Below the pieces are notes generated by a model, which did no database searches, was not told the DNA's origin, and was given only the letters and a program-made list of their open reading frames with translations. This document shows positions 13,301 to 28,300 of a stretch of DNA of 64,000 nucleotides, piece after piece (the stretch's first letter is position 1; every line of letters begins with the position of its first letter). The DNA is from Tubulanus polymorphus (lineage: Eukaryota; Nemertea; Palaeonemertea; Tubulaniformes; Tubulanidae), in the NCBI RefSeq assembly GCF_964204645.1, contig NC_134027.1, positions 4,266,485 to 4,330,484 on the forward strand. The letters are read 5' to 3'. A program made the position numbers and the translations under genes.

Positions 13301-16300
13301 CGTGCATCTTATCGTATTACACAATGTCACAAAAACAAAGGATTTGCCGTTCTTTTTATCAACCGGAGAGCTGTTTCCAGCACAGCACAAAGTGGCCGGG
13401 CAACATAAACCAAAAATGATATACGAACATCGATATCACCGTAGAGACTCTAATAGATTATATTAAGGCGGATAAATGCGGCTAGTGAAATCTCTAAATG
13501 AGGGGATTAAAGTTGTAACCGTACTTAGTACGCGACACTGAAGCACAGGAGAGAGACATTTATATGCTACAAATCTGCGTTGTCCCCCGAATGCTTTTAT
13601 AGACTTAAATTAATGCCTTGACGCAAATGAGAGTGGATGGTACACTCCCATAATACATCATCAGTCTTGAATTACACGATAAAAAAACCATAGAACCATA
13701 GATACCTGGTAGATTATCAGGTAATATACTTTGATTGTTTAGAGATATGTTTTAATAATGAACGCTTTCGTAAAATGTTATAATTTTGTCAATAACTATA
13801 GAAACCAACCGCGTAACACAATCCTGACACAAAACCTGGTTAGTGATCGTGTATTGGTAACAGTCTTGGTATTAGGTTTCCATTCAATTTTCCAACAAAC
13901 GTAAAACTTTCTCATTATCGTTTTTTTGTCACCTGAGAAATATTGTCAGTACATTTTACAACGATTCGAATAAATTAGATTTAGTATAGTTACTCTCCAA
14001 ACGGTCGACTGCCGTAGTAGAATATATAGAAAGACTATAACAATTTCTGACAACACCTTTGTTTACCTTTTTCTGCGAGTTTTTCTCGGAACTGATAGAA
14101 TTAAAAGAAAATCGTTTAAATTCATCTCGAAGGGATGAACGCCTCCCTAATAACCCCCTAAAATATGCTTTACATCAGTGGGTGTGCGTACATGTACATG
14201 TACACCCACTAATCGAGAAATTCAATACAGATATATTCCTAGTGTATTTCTTTGTTTTTGTACAATTCTAATAATAAAAAAAGTTCTTCTCGAGACACGC
14301 CGTGAAATTCGAATTGCCGTTTCAATTACTATGGTGGAATAGCGGTATATCATTGTTCGTCCTATCCGTTCTGAAAATAAGGAAGACGCCTCGAAAATCC
14401 AATCTCGCATCACTAAGCAGAATTTATCAAGTGGAAAATTAAATTGCAAACAAGAACAGAAATGTGGCGTTCAGTCAGAACAGAGACGACTCAACGGTTT
14501 ATCACCGTGTCGTAAGAATCCGTCTGAAATTGAAAGCGTCTGCTACAAAGACAATACGATTAGTTTTCAAAGAATATCAAACACAACCTCACAGAAGTAC
14601 CGCACTATACTGGTAACGCCTCATAATCTGCATGTGACTTGTATTCAGACGTGATGTTGTTTTTCAGTTTTCAGAAAAACTTTAATCATTCGAGTTGTTC
14701 GTTATTTTGTATGAATGACAGCATCGTCTGGGAATTGGATGATCCAGGGGGTTATGGGAATTCCGTTTCAACTACGTGTAACTCTAAAAAGATATTTTTC
14801 TTTTGATTAGAAACTGCCGTGCAAACAAATGAAAGCATTTTTGCCACTACTTTTCATCACCGTTGCAATTAGTATTTTGTATTTTGGCTTCTCTCTTATT
14901 CCGACATGTTGGCCACAACAGTTCTGATTTTCCGGTATACATGGTTATTAGAACGCCGAACAGTTATTACCGCTACACCCAGCAACAGTACGCCATTCAT
15001 ATCATTTACCTTGATGGCGGTATCGACAAATCGTCAAAAAAAGATGATGCTTTTCAAAATTCCATAATTGAAAATTCCTATTTTTAGATGCATATCAGAC
15101 TAGGGAAGGTTTAAGCCAGCGATGCCGTGTTCTTTAAATGAAAATGACACAAAACGTCAATAATACATTTACTTGGTTTGTTTGACATAAGAAGCGATAT
15201 ACCCGCAGGAGCACGAATGCTAGCAATATGATATAAACTCGGGATCGCTCGTTACAAGAAAGTGATGTGCAAGAAGAAGGTCTTTATTTTGTGGCGTCTC
15301 GCGCGATGGAATAGAAATCTCGAGTTTTCCAGCCCGAAGCAACGAAAGGGTCTGACGTTATGCGCAACGATGAAGTAAACCTTTGAATAAAAGTCGTCGC
15401 CTCCTGTAGAATTCAGTGACCGTTTCTGAGAGATGAGCTGTTAGTCTTAGTCAGCTGATCATTCTTACCTCGAGGAATCTAAGAAAATAACCAACAATTT
15501 CCAGCTACCAAGAAAATATTGATATTAAAATCCCAAGATTTCATGCACTTCGTTTTCAATTAAGACGAATAACTCGGCATCTTTTTCAGGTCTCAGGGGA
15601 CGCAGATTTTAAGCGGGTGGTTTTGTCAAGTAGAGATAAATAGTGAATGCAATTGATACGCTATTTATTTCGCGTTAGGGTGACATGTCTAGTAATACGG
15701 TAAATGATTTATCAGTTTTCGGTGGGCTATCCGACGTAATATACGTGTGGCGGTTTGCGCCGGTGAAGGTTTATCACCGAGTCATGCGGAGATCCTATAT
15801 CAATTCTGACATTTGCAAAATCCTGTGGATTAGACCCCGGAGGTGGCGCTTCCGATTTAGATAGAATCCTATGAGAACATACGATACGTGTCAGCTTCAA
15901 GTATCATCCTTGAGGACACCGAGCAATGGGACGACGTGTAAAAACGCATATAATATCAAATAAAGAGTATATTATTGCAGAAAAGGAATTATCTTTTTAT
16001 TTTCTGAGGAACGTTAATATCACGACGTATCTGAGTTGCAAAAAAGAAATTGCTCCAGTAGTTCTCATCAGAGGGAAAACAGATTATTATTCTTTATGTG
16101 TAACACGCTTCGATAACATAAACCAATAAGGCAGCGAATATATATGTATATACATATATTTTTGGCGATTTTTCATGATGGAACTTCAGATAATGATAAA
16201 GAGGTAATGAATTCATTGTCAGTATAATGAATAATATACTTTAGTAGACACAGCGTGTCTAAACGTGGCTTGTAACGACATATACGTGTAACTCGCAAAC

Positions 16301-19300
16301 CGCCAGTCCAAAGTGAGGGATATGATTTATAACCAAACGATTTATCAGATTTAGATGAACGATGAATTAACGGCGATGACGCCTCAAGGACACGCAGACA
16401 CGTAACCCCGCGTAAAAAATTTGCATCGATATACCAGCGACTTAGAGCTACAATATTTACACGTTTTGTGAGCTATACTTGAAATTTACGACGCTTTGAT
16501 TTAAATTGAATTCAACAGTAATAGTCCACGTCATAGTTTACGTCATCGATATTGATTTGTGACACAAAATATATACTTTGGTTAGGCGGCTTAAAATTGG
16601 ATCAGTAATAGTCGATTATTCGTGCAATACATATAATGTATATATACGTACGATAATTATATAGACGCACATTTGAAAAAAATATCCCTATAATGGCATA
16701 CGCCCAGGCCGATAGAAAACAACTACGTAACGACGTTGATAAGCAGCACGTCACGCATATTGGACGTGAAAGAACTGCTGGGTAAAACTTATCGATCGAC
16801 GAGTGTATTGTCTAGATCAGTACCGCGGGAGATCTGATTCACGATAATACCAACGTCAACCTGATCACAAATTCAAGAAAACTCAATCCATCATTCTTAG
16901 AATTTGAATTTAAAAGCAACGGATATTTATTTAAGAATTCTTTAATGATGATATCTGAGCGACGCGGTCGGGTTTCTGGTTGCGCGGTTTTATTGACGGT
17001 GAGAAAAATGTTCGCCAAGTGAAACAAAAATTCATGTATTTGGTAATCTTGGAAACAAGACGATGGTTGAACAAGAGCCATGAAAAACTTCAGTTGCACG
17101 AATAGGATTGTTCATTATTAAGTGACCACCTGCTTCTTGAAACGTTCACCCTTAACATGATTTGGGAAACGAATCCTCAGAAAGTAATTACTTTCGTACG
17201 ACCAAATAGCAATTATCGAACTCAATTTTCAGTTACATGCAGGGACCGGAACGCATCGACTCCATAGTGGATAAAGGTGCTACGGTATAGAAAAATACCA
17301 ACCATTCGTAGACAGTCCGTTGGTAACGACAACAACTCGTCAATCGAATACGTCGATAATATTGACTGGTAAACGGGTGATTTTGGCGGAATTCTCAATA
17401 GGAAAACATCCGTGAAATTTCTGCAGAGGAAGTGATCGATCAAGGAAGTAATCACTGTTGGAAATTCAACGGGTATTTGAAGTTTAAAGTAAATAGTGAA
17501 ACTATGAGACTCTAGCGCACAGCTTAATAGAATAAGCAGACAGTCGACAGATCAATCTCAGGATCTTAACGATGATGATAAATGGTAATTATTTGATTGT
17601 TATGAGTATTGGGATATCACTTATTCGGTAGGTTTTATTCTGGAGTACGACGCTGAAGATTTGAAGTGTAGAAATTAATGACTTGCAAGTATAAGTGAGG
17701 GTACTTACCTCGAATGAATTGAGTGTGCCGAAGTAGATCGGAACAAAGGCAAGCCATATGATACATGTGGTATACATCGTAAATCCTATAAACTTGGATT
17801 CATTGAAGTTCTCCGGAATTTTTCTGGTTTTCACAGCGTACACAGTACAAACAATGATTAATAACATTATATAAACTAAGGATATTAGGAAAGACATGTC
17901 ATCAATTTTACATTTCAGAATTACTTGGTCCCTTCGTCCGTTCGGGTTGTATTGACGCGTCCCCGGTGGTTCTAACACTAACCAAATACACGTTGATAAT
18001 ACTTGTATTGATATCAATATAGTACATATCACAAGTTGAGATTTGGGGCTTATAAATGCGGGCCGTTTGGCCGAGCGGCTGGCACTGTCAAATATTCTCG
18101 AGATGCGGTTTGTTTTAGTCAGTAACGACGCATACATCACGGCGAATCCAAACCCGACACCGAATCTCTGAATTGCGCAGATCGCCGTGGAAGGCTTTGC
18201 TAAAAGTATAAACGAAATAGTGTAACAAATTAAGCACCCTGATAGTAGCATGAAGCATAACTCACGCCCAGACGCTTTCACAATCGGGGTATCGATATTC
18301 CGAAAGAAATAAAACATCACTATTGACGTCATCAGGATCCCGATACACGATAGGACTGAAGGGACAATAGCAAATACACTATTCCACTTCATATATTGTT
18401 CTTGAAGAGAAAAACAAGTTTTTCGGTCCGAATGCGGCCATCGACCCGTCCCACAATCTTCGCAAGTGAATTCATCTCGAAGGAATTCCCATGGTTGACA
18501 TTTTGTGCAAACCCAGCAACAAGTATCTCCTTGTTGGACATTTTTGATTTCTCCATCACCACAAGGTTGGCTACACGCCGACTGCGGTATTCGCAATGTT
18601 CCTCCGGCCCAAATCATTTTGGATGTATTCAGTTGAAGACCGGCCGGGGTCCATTTACCGACACGTTTATACCAGTAACGACGGTTGCTGCGATTGCGTT
18701 GAAAATTCATGATGTGATAGCGACCAGCTGCGTCTCCTCGTTCATCAAATTGTACAACTCCCCCATAACCATCTGAAATTATACACCAATTATAATTACC
18801 ATTAACAGGAGCACTATATTCATTAGCAATATTTTGTTAATTCTACAATCTATCCATGAAATTATCTGAAAAATCAAAATTACTCTACACACACTTTGGA
18901 CATGGTTTTATTTAGTTGAACAACATTGCGAAATATATGACCTAAAAACAATCACTATAGAATACTTAGGAAATCCTTAATTACTGGACATGTTTGCTTA
19001 AGACATATAGAAATACCCTTCAAAAGAAGTTACGCAGGAAAATGAATCAAAGCTATACGAATATATCTTTCTTCGAGGGTTGCGGAGTATTTACTCGTTC
19101 GAGCAGCGATAAATAAATTAGTCCTTGTGAAGTTCACACAAAGTGTCGGATAAGCCAGTGGAGACAGTATCGAGAATTATTCAGTTATGCTTCATTAATC
19201 AAATAGATTATCCTAACACCATGTTGTTAGGTTTGTATATTGGATTAGGTACGTGTAGAATATTTTGGGATGCTCTCACAGATTTCTGAGTTTGGTAAAA

Positions 19301-22300
19301 TTGCTCAAAGCGTACACAACTGAGAATTGGTGGATATTCAGATTAGTGAGAAATGTACGAAAATTATATCTTTTTATGAGAAGAAGATATAAAAATATTC
19401 GATAAGATTAAACAAAAAAATAAGACGGATACAGATAAAGGGTTTCTTCCAGTAAGTTGAAACCATTTTGACGTATTTCATAAGTAAGGAGGTGTTCCTT
19501 ATACATGGAAAACGGTTTTTTCGATAGTGTCAATAACTAGAAATCATGAAATATACGACGCCTATGATATACGTATATTTGTAATTAACCACATTTTTCG
19601 TTGCCAAGAAATAGTTTTGTCAACAATATATTTTCTCATGCAATTAGTTAACATTATTTCCTCATGTTTTGGATGGCTAGATCTTGCGCCTGGGGCCGAA
19701 CTTAATTATTTGCATTCATTCCCCTCAATTCACCGAGGCGATACTATATATCCTATAGAGCGGCTTCGTCGTGTTTGAGTTAAATCGCCGAGTAAATAAA
19801 GATTACACGTAAAAATCCGATATTTCGTGCAATTCACGATCTCTTCATTCATTCATCCAAACACATGCCACATTTGACAAGTTGTAAACGCAGTACTTAT
19901 CAAGGGGGATTATCACCTGCGGGCATATTTATTTGATAGACAGCTGAGTACAGAAAGTTAAAGGTCGTTCACGGTAAAACGCGCTTGGATATTATCAACG
20001 AAGCGCAGGTGAACAATCCCACGTTCGCACCGCATAAGAAGGCGATCGTCGTTTCGCTCGACGCGTTTCCTACTACTCTTCAAAAACAAAGAAAATTCGG
20101 TGTCTCCGATGATGGAAGAACATCGAGTAAGAATATATGGGCTGATATGGGAATATATTCCCATTCGTCCGACTGGATGCGTAAACCGCGTGTCTATGAT
20201 ACAATATCTTTTTTATGCGTACCAGATTACGTGGCCAGTCTGATTAATCATGATATGATGATATGCGGCGAGCAAGAAATTACCTGAAAACGCTGTCTAA
20301 TAACTTCAGCGCGGCGTAGTACTAAGATGCTATGTTTAATTTTCCGAAACACGGAGATAGATTTGACGAATGATGATTATTTTACACCACAAAATGAAAT
20401 ACAGCTGATTATGAATCCTCCGTCATATTAGATATATCTCATCGTTTACTCGTGCTTGCTTCATAATATATTCATATCGAATTCACTGACGTATTGTCAT
20501 AGGAAGTTTGTTTGATCTTTTTTTACCGAAGTGGAAAACAATGTAAAATATAAACAAACAGATTAGTCCGTTCGTGATAAACTCTTGTTTAAGGAGAGCC
20601 GGATATATGTGAAAATATCGTTTGTGAAGCAGAAGAAAATGATCTATCAAATTCAAAAAGTGATCAATGTTTAGAAACTTAAGTCGTTGGATCTTATCTC
20701 GGTCTTTGATGTCCCGAGGAGTATGTATATCAATAACTATTATTGAAAGGAAGGATACGCCTACGCATGATTACTGACGATCAGATTAATTGTTAATCGA
20801 TACTTTGAAGTCTGGAAACTTTACGTTTTCTTATATGAACATACATTTCCACGCAAAAGAATTTTAAGGTTTCATTGAATTGGTGTGCCTGGTTGGTCCA
20901 GACGCCGAGTGGATTAAAGCGAGACTAGCATTAAATGCCATTAACGTCGATGAGGAATAATACGCAAGGAGCCTGTGACCGATCTAGCATAGGAAATTGT
21001 GCAATAACCCGTCAACGACACGTTCAGTTAACGGTATCCATCTCTAGCATCACTGTAACCACAAATTATACGAAATAAACGAATTCCTTTTTTAAAGTCG
21101 TCCATGCAATCGATGTTCAAAATGACGACGGCGAAGGTTACTTCAACGGTCGACGTGAAGAATGAGAATGAAGATTAGTCCTACAATGATGTGCCATTGA
21201 GAAAAAAACTCGCTGAAAGGATTCGGCTGTGCGTCGATGTCCAACGACAAGGGGCACATTTGAAAACATAGATAGAATGAGGCTTTAATACAGCCTTGGA
21301 TATAACGCATTATAAGGGTTATTCATAACGATGTCTCATTTCATCAAATGATGGTCATCGTCGCGCGATCGAAATATCATATATAACCAAATTAAGGCTT
21401 TCGTTGGAGCGAGGCTAATGAATTGAGAACGTAGTGACGTCATATAATGCCTTTACCCGTAGCTACATATAATAATCCATCAATCTAAATCCTGTATACG
21501 CCATAAGATCTACCAAAGCTTCCTATTAATAATTGCCTTCGTGTAAAAGCTATACGATACGCGACGGAAATTGGGCCCTGGGGTGTGAGCGCTTCATTTC
21601 GTGAAAATCATTTTCAAAAGCAACGACCCTCCGATTTTTTTCATATATCTGAAGAAACTTGTTGATTGTCACGCACTTTTAAACGATAAGAATGAAATCG
21701 GTGGCCAACCACTGTCTAATGCGCATCCGTTGGTTTTAACAAACGTTATATGATTATCACGGAACTATGGTTAACTGTGTTTATTTCAACTATGGCCTCG
21801 AAAACGAGTTCACTTCGTTTTATTAGAGTCCTCGTTTCAACAAGGCGCATTTAGATTTTGAAAGCGCTATCATCGATTTCACACATAGTTGGCGACATTT
21901 ATCGTAATTATCAAAATCATAAATCGGTCCATAGCGAAGATTTCTGGGTTTCTCGAGTACGATTGACGTCATACGGACGAGAATTTGTATCGTGAAATAT
22001 TGAAAAAAAACCAAAACAGTTTAGTTAAAGTAAAAAACCCTGGTATTTGACACTACAGCAATGTGATGTTGCATGATGTTCAAAAATTATTACGAACAGT
22101 GAAGTTGATCATTTGCGAGTCTTATGGCGACTTCGGCTCCGATTTTTGATAACGATCGACGTTACCTCATCATCTCTTTGATATAGACATCACTGACAAA
22201 GATGTCATAATTTATGCATTAAACAAAAGGATACGCGATAGACGGACACAGCAGGTCAAGAGACACACACAGATAAAAATGTATTTTACAAAGAATGTTT

Positions 22301-25300
22301 TTAACATGATGTCTGATCGTTAGAGCTTTTAGGTTAAAGTCTTTATATAGCATGCATTATTCTTGCACGAGAACCGCAAGGTGTTGATTCATGATGACTA
22401 CGGGTTTTTTTAGCCGTAAACACACTGTTTCTGAGCTGTTTTGCAGTCACTGATCAGAATCTATAAATTCTTAGATTTCATATATGATACATGCCTAGCA
22501 CGTGGGTCAAAGAGGGAATGACAAATATCCATCTTCAATTACACCATTTAATATAACATACCATAGTGACCGTGAAGTATGTATACTCAGAAAGTGGGAA
22601 TTCAAATCTCGGAATGGTATGCGTGATTATGCACTATCATCAATCACATTCTGGAATGCGAGTGAAGTTATTGACCGGTCGATTAAACATAACCGATTCA
22701 ACCCCAGTGAATTTGGTCGAGTCGACCGACTCAACCGTCAGGTACTCGCTGGAGAAATCTGTGACAACACAGATTCCGCATGTAAGAACAGACTAACCTT
22801 TTTTTCGTCTCAATTTCAACGTCTAGATAAATGACAACGTATCACAAAAATGCAAATAACACCAAGTGCCTGGCTAAAATGTATCAGCTCGTCAGAATCA
22901 ATGACATAAAAAACGAAAGCTCCGCGTCACAAAGCCTTTTTCTGTGTTCTTATGAATAATGAATTCTCAGAAGTAATGGTCTCTTCGTGGGGAATGTGGA
23001 CTAGTTTTTGTTGAAATCTCCATACTGATGCTTTGACTTAGTACCTTCCGCGTATAGAGTTATTAGTTGGGTCAATTGTCAAATGCTCTGCACGGAAGCT
23101 AATGCTCTTGCTAAGTAAACGACGTCATTTCCAGCAAAGATTTTCGTTATCTGGTTACTGAATTAATCTGTTCGTCTGCCTGACCGGATGCCAATCCCGG
23201 TTATATTTTCAGTCGCTTGGAACTCTCATTTTGCGTGCAACGTTGCTGATAAGTGACATGTTCTTTAAAATGACATTGGTCGACACAGCTGCGGGCATTC
23301 TTCCGCACCTAATATACTCAAAACGATGTACGTAGCCCGGCATTGAATGATCATATGAAAAAAAGCCGTCCATTCATTCACAGGTAAACGGCGAGCTGTA
23401 TTTTGCATCTAATAACTCGATATATTGGCAATGAACGGAGCATCAGTTCTAATTACAGAGGCGACTGTGTTATGAAAAGCGACCGAGATAAATCTCTCAT
23501 GTTGGAGTGCAACATAGTATTATGGGAAATTAATTTAACTTGGTCTATTCAGAATTCGCTGAACAAATCGTCTGAATCAGGACCGGTATATCTAACGTCA
23601 TTTAACTGTAGTTTGGGATACGCATGGTTGACACTGATATAATGATATTGCCAAAGGATAAAATGTTAAAACTATAAAATACGCACGTTATACATCCATG
23701 AGACCATGGATCCATGTTTCAACGGATCCCTCTTGGTCCGATTGTCTCATATAGAGAGATGCCGCCGGGTTTTGTTTGAGTCATGGCGATCAGCATCGCA
23801 AGAAGGTTGCTAATATAAAATCATTGGTTTATGCTAACCGAATTTCCTAAACGCCCTTGGCTATCGTGTCGCAATAAATGAAATGTTCCGCGCTCTTTGA
23901 CTAAATAAAAGCAGGAAATCAAATACTTGTGACTTTTATCAACGGAACAAGGATATCCTCTTCATATGACTGACTGCGTGTGGAAAAACTAATTTGCGAT
24001 ATGTTCTCGAAGGAACTTTCAATTGCGCAGCTGATAGGTACAAGAAGGCCCACGCAGATCTCAGGTGACCACGTGTAAGTGACGTCATATGACGTGAAAT
24101 CTAGGTACTCTAGGTATATGGGTATTCAAGTATACATGTAAGGTTTAAGGTGCTTAAGGCTTGATATTGTACACGCCAAACATGTAATCCGAGACTAGCT
24201 CATTATTTCAGCGTATTATATTTGATTCGTTGCTCAGCGGATGTGCCTAGGGATTGTTTTATCGAACCATCTCTCAGTGATTAAAAGTCTACAGTAGAAA
24301 ATTCGTTTCTAGATTAAAGCTTCCAAAGTTCTGAAGAGCAGTGGCAGATTTTTCTGAAAATACACAGCTTCAAATTAAAATCGACGAGGCCTTGCCACTG
24401 CGCTCCATTGGGTCATCGAATTTCGGATTCTAATCACCGGAATGAAGTTAGATTGTACGCACGGCGGGGATTTGATGTCACTATGAATCTATTATCTATC
24501 TTCGAGTCCAATCTAATCGAGTATCCTCGCGCTGTCCTTGTATAATATGATGGCATCTCAAACGCGCGCATTATTAATTTGATTAAATGAAACTTGCCAA
24601 CAGTTAAAGCGATATCAGGAGAACGGACGCGTTTATTTATCAACGCCTTGATGAACGTCGATACGAATTATTTACGTAACCATGTAGCAATGGCTTTGAT
24701 TACTGCGCGTTAATTGACACTAATGAAATTTATTAGCATTTCGATACAAGATGGATAGATATGTATTGATTATGTGGCCGGGTGATCGCCAATGTTGTGC
24801 ACAGTTGTTTGGTTGTGTTGATCGGGAGAACCGATAGCTGTTGACAACCTGCGTGTTGTAAATCCAGAAAGACGTCAACCCTCTTTCCGCCGAGCAGCGA
24901 AAAAAAGCCCGGTTGAACCAGGTGTACTCCAGTTTTTTTTTTCGGACAGCAAGTAATCGAAAATGAAAACTAAACAACGTCTGCGGCATAGAATAGAAAA
25001 GAAAAGTAATTTGAGCAGATTCTATACTGATGAAAAAACACATATAACTATAAAGGATGTTATGTTGCGTATCTCTATGGTATCACGAAACGTTGCCCGC
25101 TTAGTTTGTATACAAATCACATTATCAACCGAACGTATACCTAAATAAATGAAATTGATTTTTTCGCGTAAACATTTCAAAGCGTTTGATCATTGTGTAT
25201 TATCATCAACCTAATGATATCCATGGAAAAGTGTACCCGCTTCGATCCAGCAGTCAAACCCCCTGACTACGTAACTGTAGACAAACATTGCGTGACGAAT

Positions 25301-28300
25301 ACACGACGATGATGTCGTACTTGGGTATAATTCAGATATAGACGACCTATCGATTGTCACTAAGCATTATTGTCATCATAGCGACCGTGTTCTCGGATAT
25401 GATATCCTTGTCTACAAAACAGACGAATGTAGAAAGTGAACTTATGTACGGTGTAGTTATAGAGTAGACGACCAGACGACATGATGATGATGACGTCATT
25501 GGACGTTGCACGACGTCACCGAGGGAATCGATTGCCCAGTGAATAATTTGTATTGAACATTACGTTTTCTAAAGCACTCACAAAATATAATAATGGCTGT
25601 CGCTAATACTGATCAAACTAAATCAAGAAAATTAAAACTGGTCAAGGAAGATGCTTCTGGTATATCCTGATATCAAACTGCGCTCAACCATCCATTGCCA
25701 CTCACAAGGCTTCTCATGCAAGCCCGGTTAGCCAATATTTCCAACAAATTAACTTACAGCGCTCGAAGCATCTACAGTTATAAGGCAAGCAATCGTTTTC
25801 GGTCTTCGAAACCGTGCAATGAAGCGATCGGTTGATAAGGTTGAAACTTTACACAATCTGGATACAGAATCAATCAGAAATTTCAATATATCTTCATGCA
25901 TGTAAATATGCCTCATGAATCATGGGTATGACGAAGCCATCAGGATCTGCGAAATATGTGTCCTACATGTATAATAAAGCTTTATTCAGGTATCATTGCG
26001 AGGTCTCACTATTTGTGACCAAGTGCGAAAGGAAGGTTTCAATTATATATACCGTTAGCGCCTTTTTATCACCTGTGAAAACTGTGATTGGAAATGACAG
26101 AGTTCATCTGAAATCGATGTTTCGTTAAGTAAGTGTGACTGGATTTCACGCAGTTTGTTCACCTCGTTGGCCGTTATTCGTAGTACAGCACAACCTAACG
26201 ACATTTAACGAATGCCACATTAGATCGACCGTAACTAGTCTTAACTCTTCTGCAAAGGTAGAAGATAGTTCATTGCGTATTATCACATGCGATGTGACGC
26301 GATTCATCGCAACTGGGTCGCAGATGAGGGCGTAGGTGGAAGGGCATCGTCACTGGCGGTCGCAGCGCCGACCTACTTTGCTTTGTAAGATGTTAATGAT
26401 CGAGATGTTTGGGAAATCAAAGTCGTAGTGAATCGATGAATACCACGATACCAGAATAAGATAGACAACACTACAAACATCTATCGAATAACTATATACA
26501 TTAGCTCGATCTGCTGTATTTCCTTGTACACATGATCATCGAGACGATTTGACAATCATTACAGCAGCCAGGGATCGGCATTCTGTTGAAAATTGACTAT
26601 ACCTCGATCGTAGACTTACAATGAAACTCGTTCAGTGACGTCTAAGTTCACCGATACTCAGTGACCGAACAGGAGACCGCATTGTAAGGCAAAATTCCGA
26701 TAGATCTATACATGTATATGTACATCTGATTGTTATGTAACTTGGAGACCTTTATAATGTGACTGACGAACGTAATTGTTCTTTCCATGTATTTGTTAAT
26801 TTGTACATGAGGATTCTTTACAAGAGCGCATTAAGATAATGAATCAACGTCTGGTCAAACGTCTCCTCCGTTCGTGTTTAGACGTTTTATCTCTTCTCAT
26901 CAGACTGATGGTGAATAATAACATTATTTTGTGGTGATATAACAACAAGCATAAGATTATTATAGCCACGGTATATAACGCTCCGGATTTATAAGCAATA
27001 AACCAACGTGCGCTGGCAAAAATTCCCGTCTTCCTGAGCCAAATGTGTACTGAGCCTAGAAGCTCGTTTTCTTATGTCTTCTCGAAATGCGATATATATG
27101 GTTTCTTTCCTCGATAGAAACTATTCATGCCATACAAATTCATCAATCTAACACGCTTTTGCGGTGTGTGTAATGAATTTCCAGACCACTTTTGCAAACT
27201 ACTTTATATCGTCATGTAATCTATGTGACATAATATCATTATCAGAAACCGATCAGAACGTCCACGGCCTTGATCATTTTGCTTCGGCTTTTAAGACGGC
27301 AATATTTCCCAGAAACGAGTAAAACAATATCCAATCCGAAAAAGAAAGCATTATATAAGTGTTTCTGTAACTCTGGATATATCAGTCATTTGACATGTGA
27401 CTCGACAAATATATACACCAACCATGTACAAATTAGAGTGAAGGGCTCCGAACAATTTTTGCATTCATTCCCCGTGCCGGGAATTACTACGCATTCAATT
27501 CTTTCTCATCCAATCAGGCTTAAATAATCAATTTATGGTTACATCGATGTCTATGGAATCTCTCGCATCGAATGACGAAATACTAATGAGAAAGTCTTCG
27601 ACTATGACGAAAATAATGACATCATACCCGTGCTCTCTTCAGTGAAATGATATCGATAATCTATGACGATCCTAAAGGAATCACCTTTAAAAGAAACATT
27701 CGTTGAAATTTGTAGTTCTTGATGACCCAATCGATAGGTTCCTCTATTAGGAGATGGTGCTGGTGTCAGAATGAGTGATGTTGCTATCGACTTTCTCGGT
27801 TTGAATATAATGAACCCTGCCTTGTTTGTTCATGACTGATATTTGTTTGCTTTGCTACCTTAATGAGACACCGTATGTCTGCTTACACCATTCGTCGAAT
27901 CATATAAGGCTTTCATAATATACACGTTAGCAAGAAAATGTAGCCTAATGGCGCAGCAAGATATATCTTCCAAAATGTCAGACGGTTTGTAGCTGTTAAA
28001 AGCACCCGTGCAGCCATTATTTGTTTACGACGCATTTTAAGAGAAGTCCGTCACGAACAGCAAAACTTATCTCGAGTTAATTTTTGTCTGGACACAGGAA
28101 CGTTTCACTGAGATTATTTTCCATCGTCGTCTCGTGCAATTATGTTTCGACTCGGCGCGATCTAAGTATATGCGTAAATGACTGATATTTAGCAGTACAT
28201 TTATATAAGATTGGTTTCATGTCGAGTTATCATCCCGAGAATTCAAGCCGAAAATTGTGCATCATCAGGTATAATTTTAGAAATTGCGTTTGCCAGTTCC

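Noticed and set aside
16137-16163. TA-rich palindrome around ATATGTATATACATAT
   Set aside because: Such palindromes arise easily in AT-rich DNA and nothing else marks the site.
22502-22834. 110-codon plus-strand frame in mGluR intron 1
   Set aside because: An overlapping frame is open nearby, there is no recognisable motif and no signal peptide.
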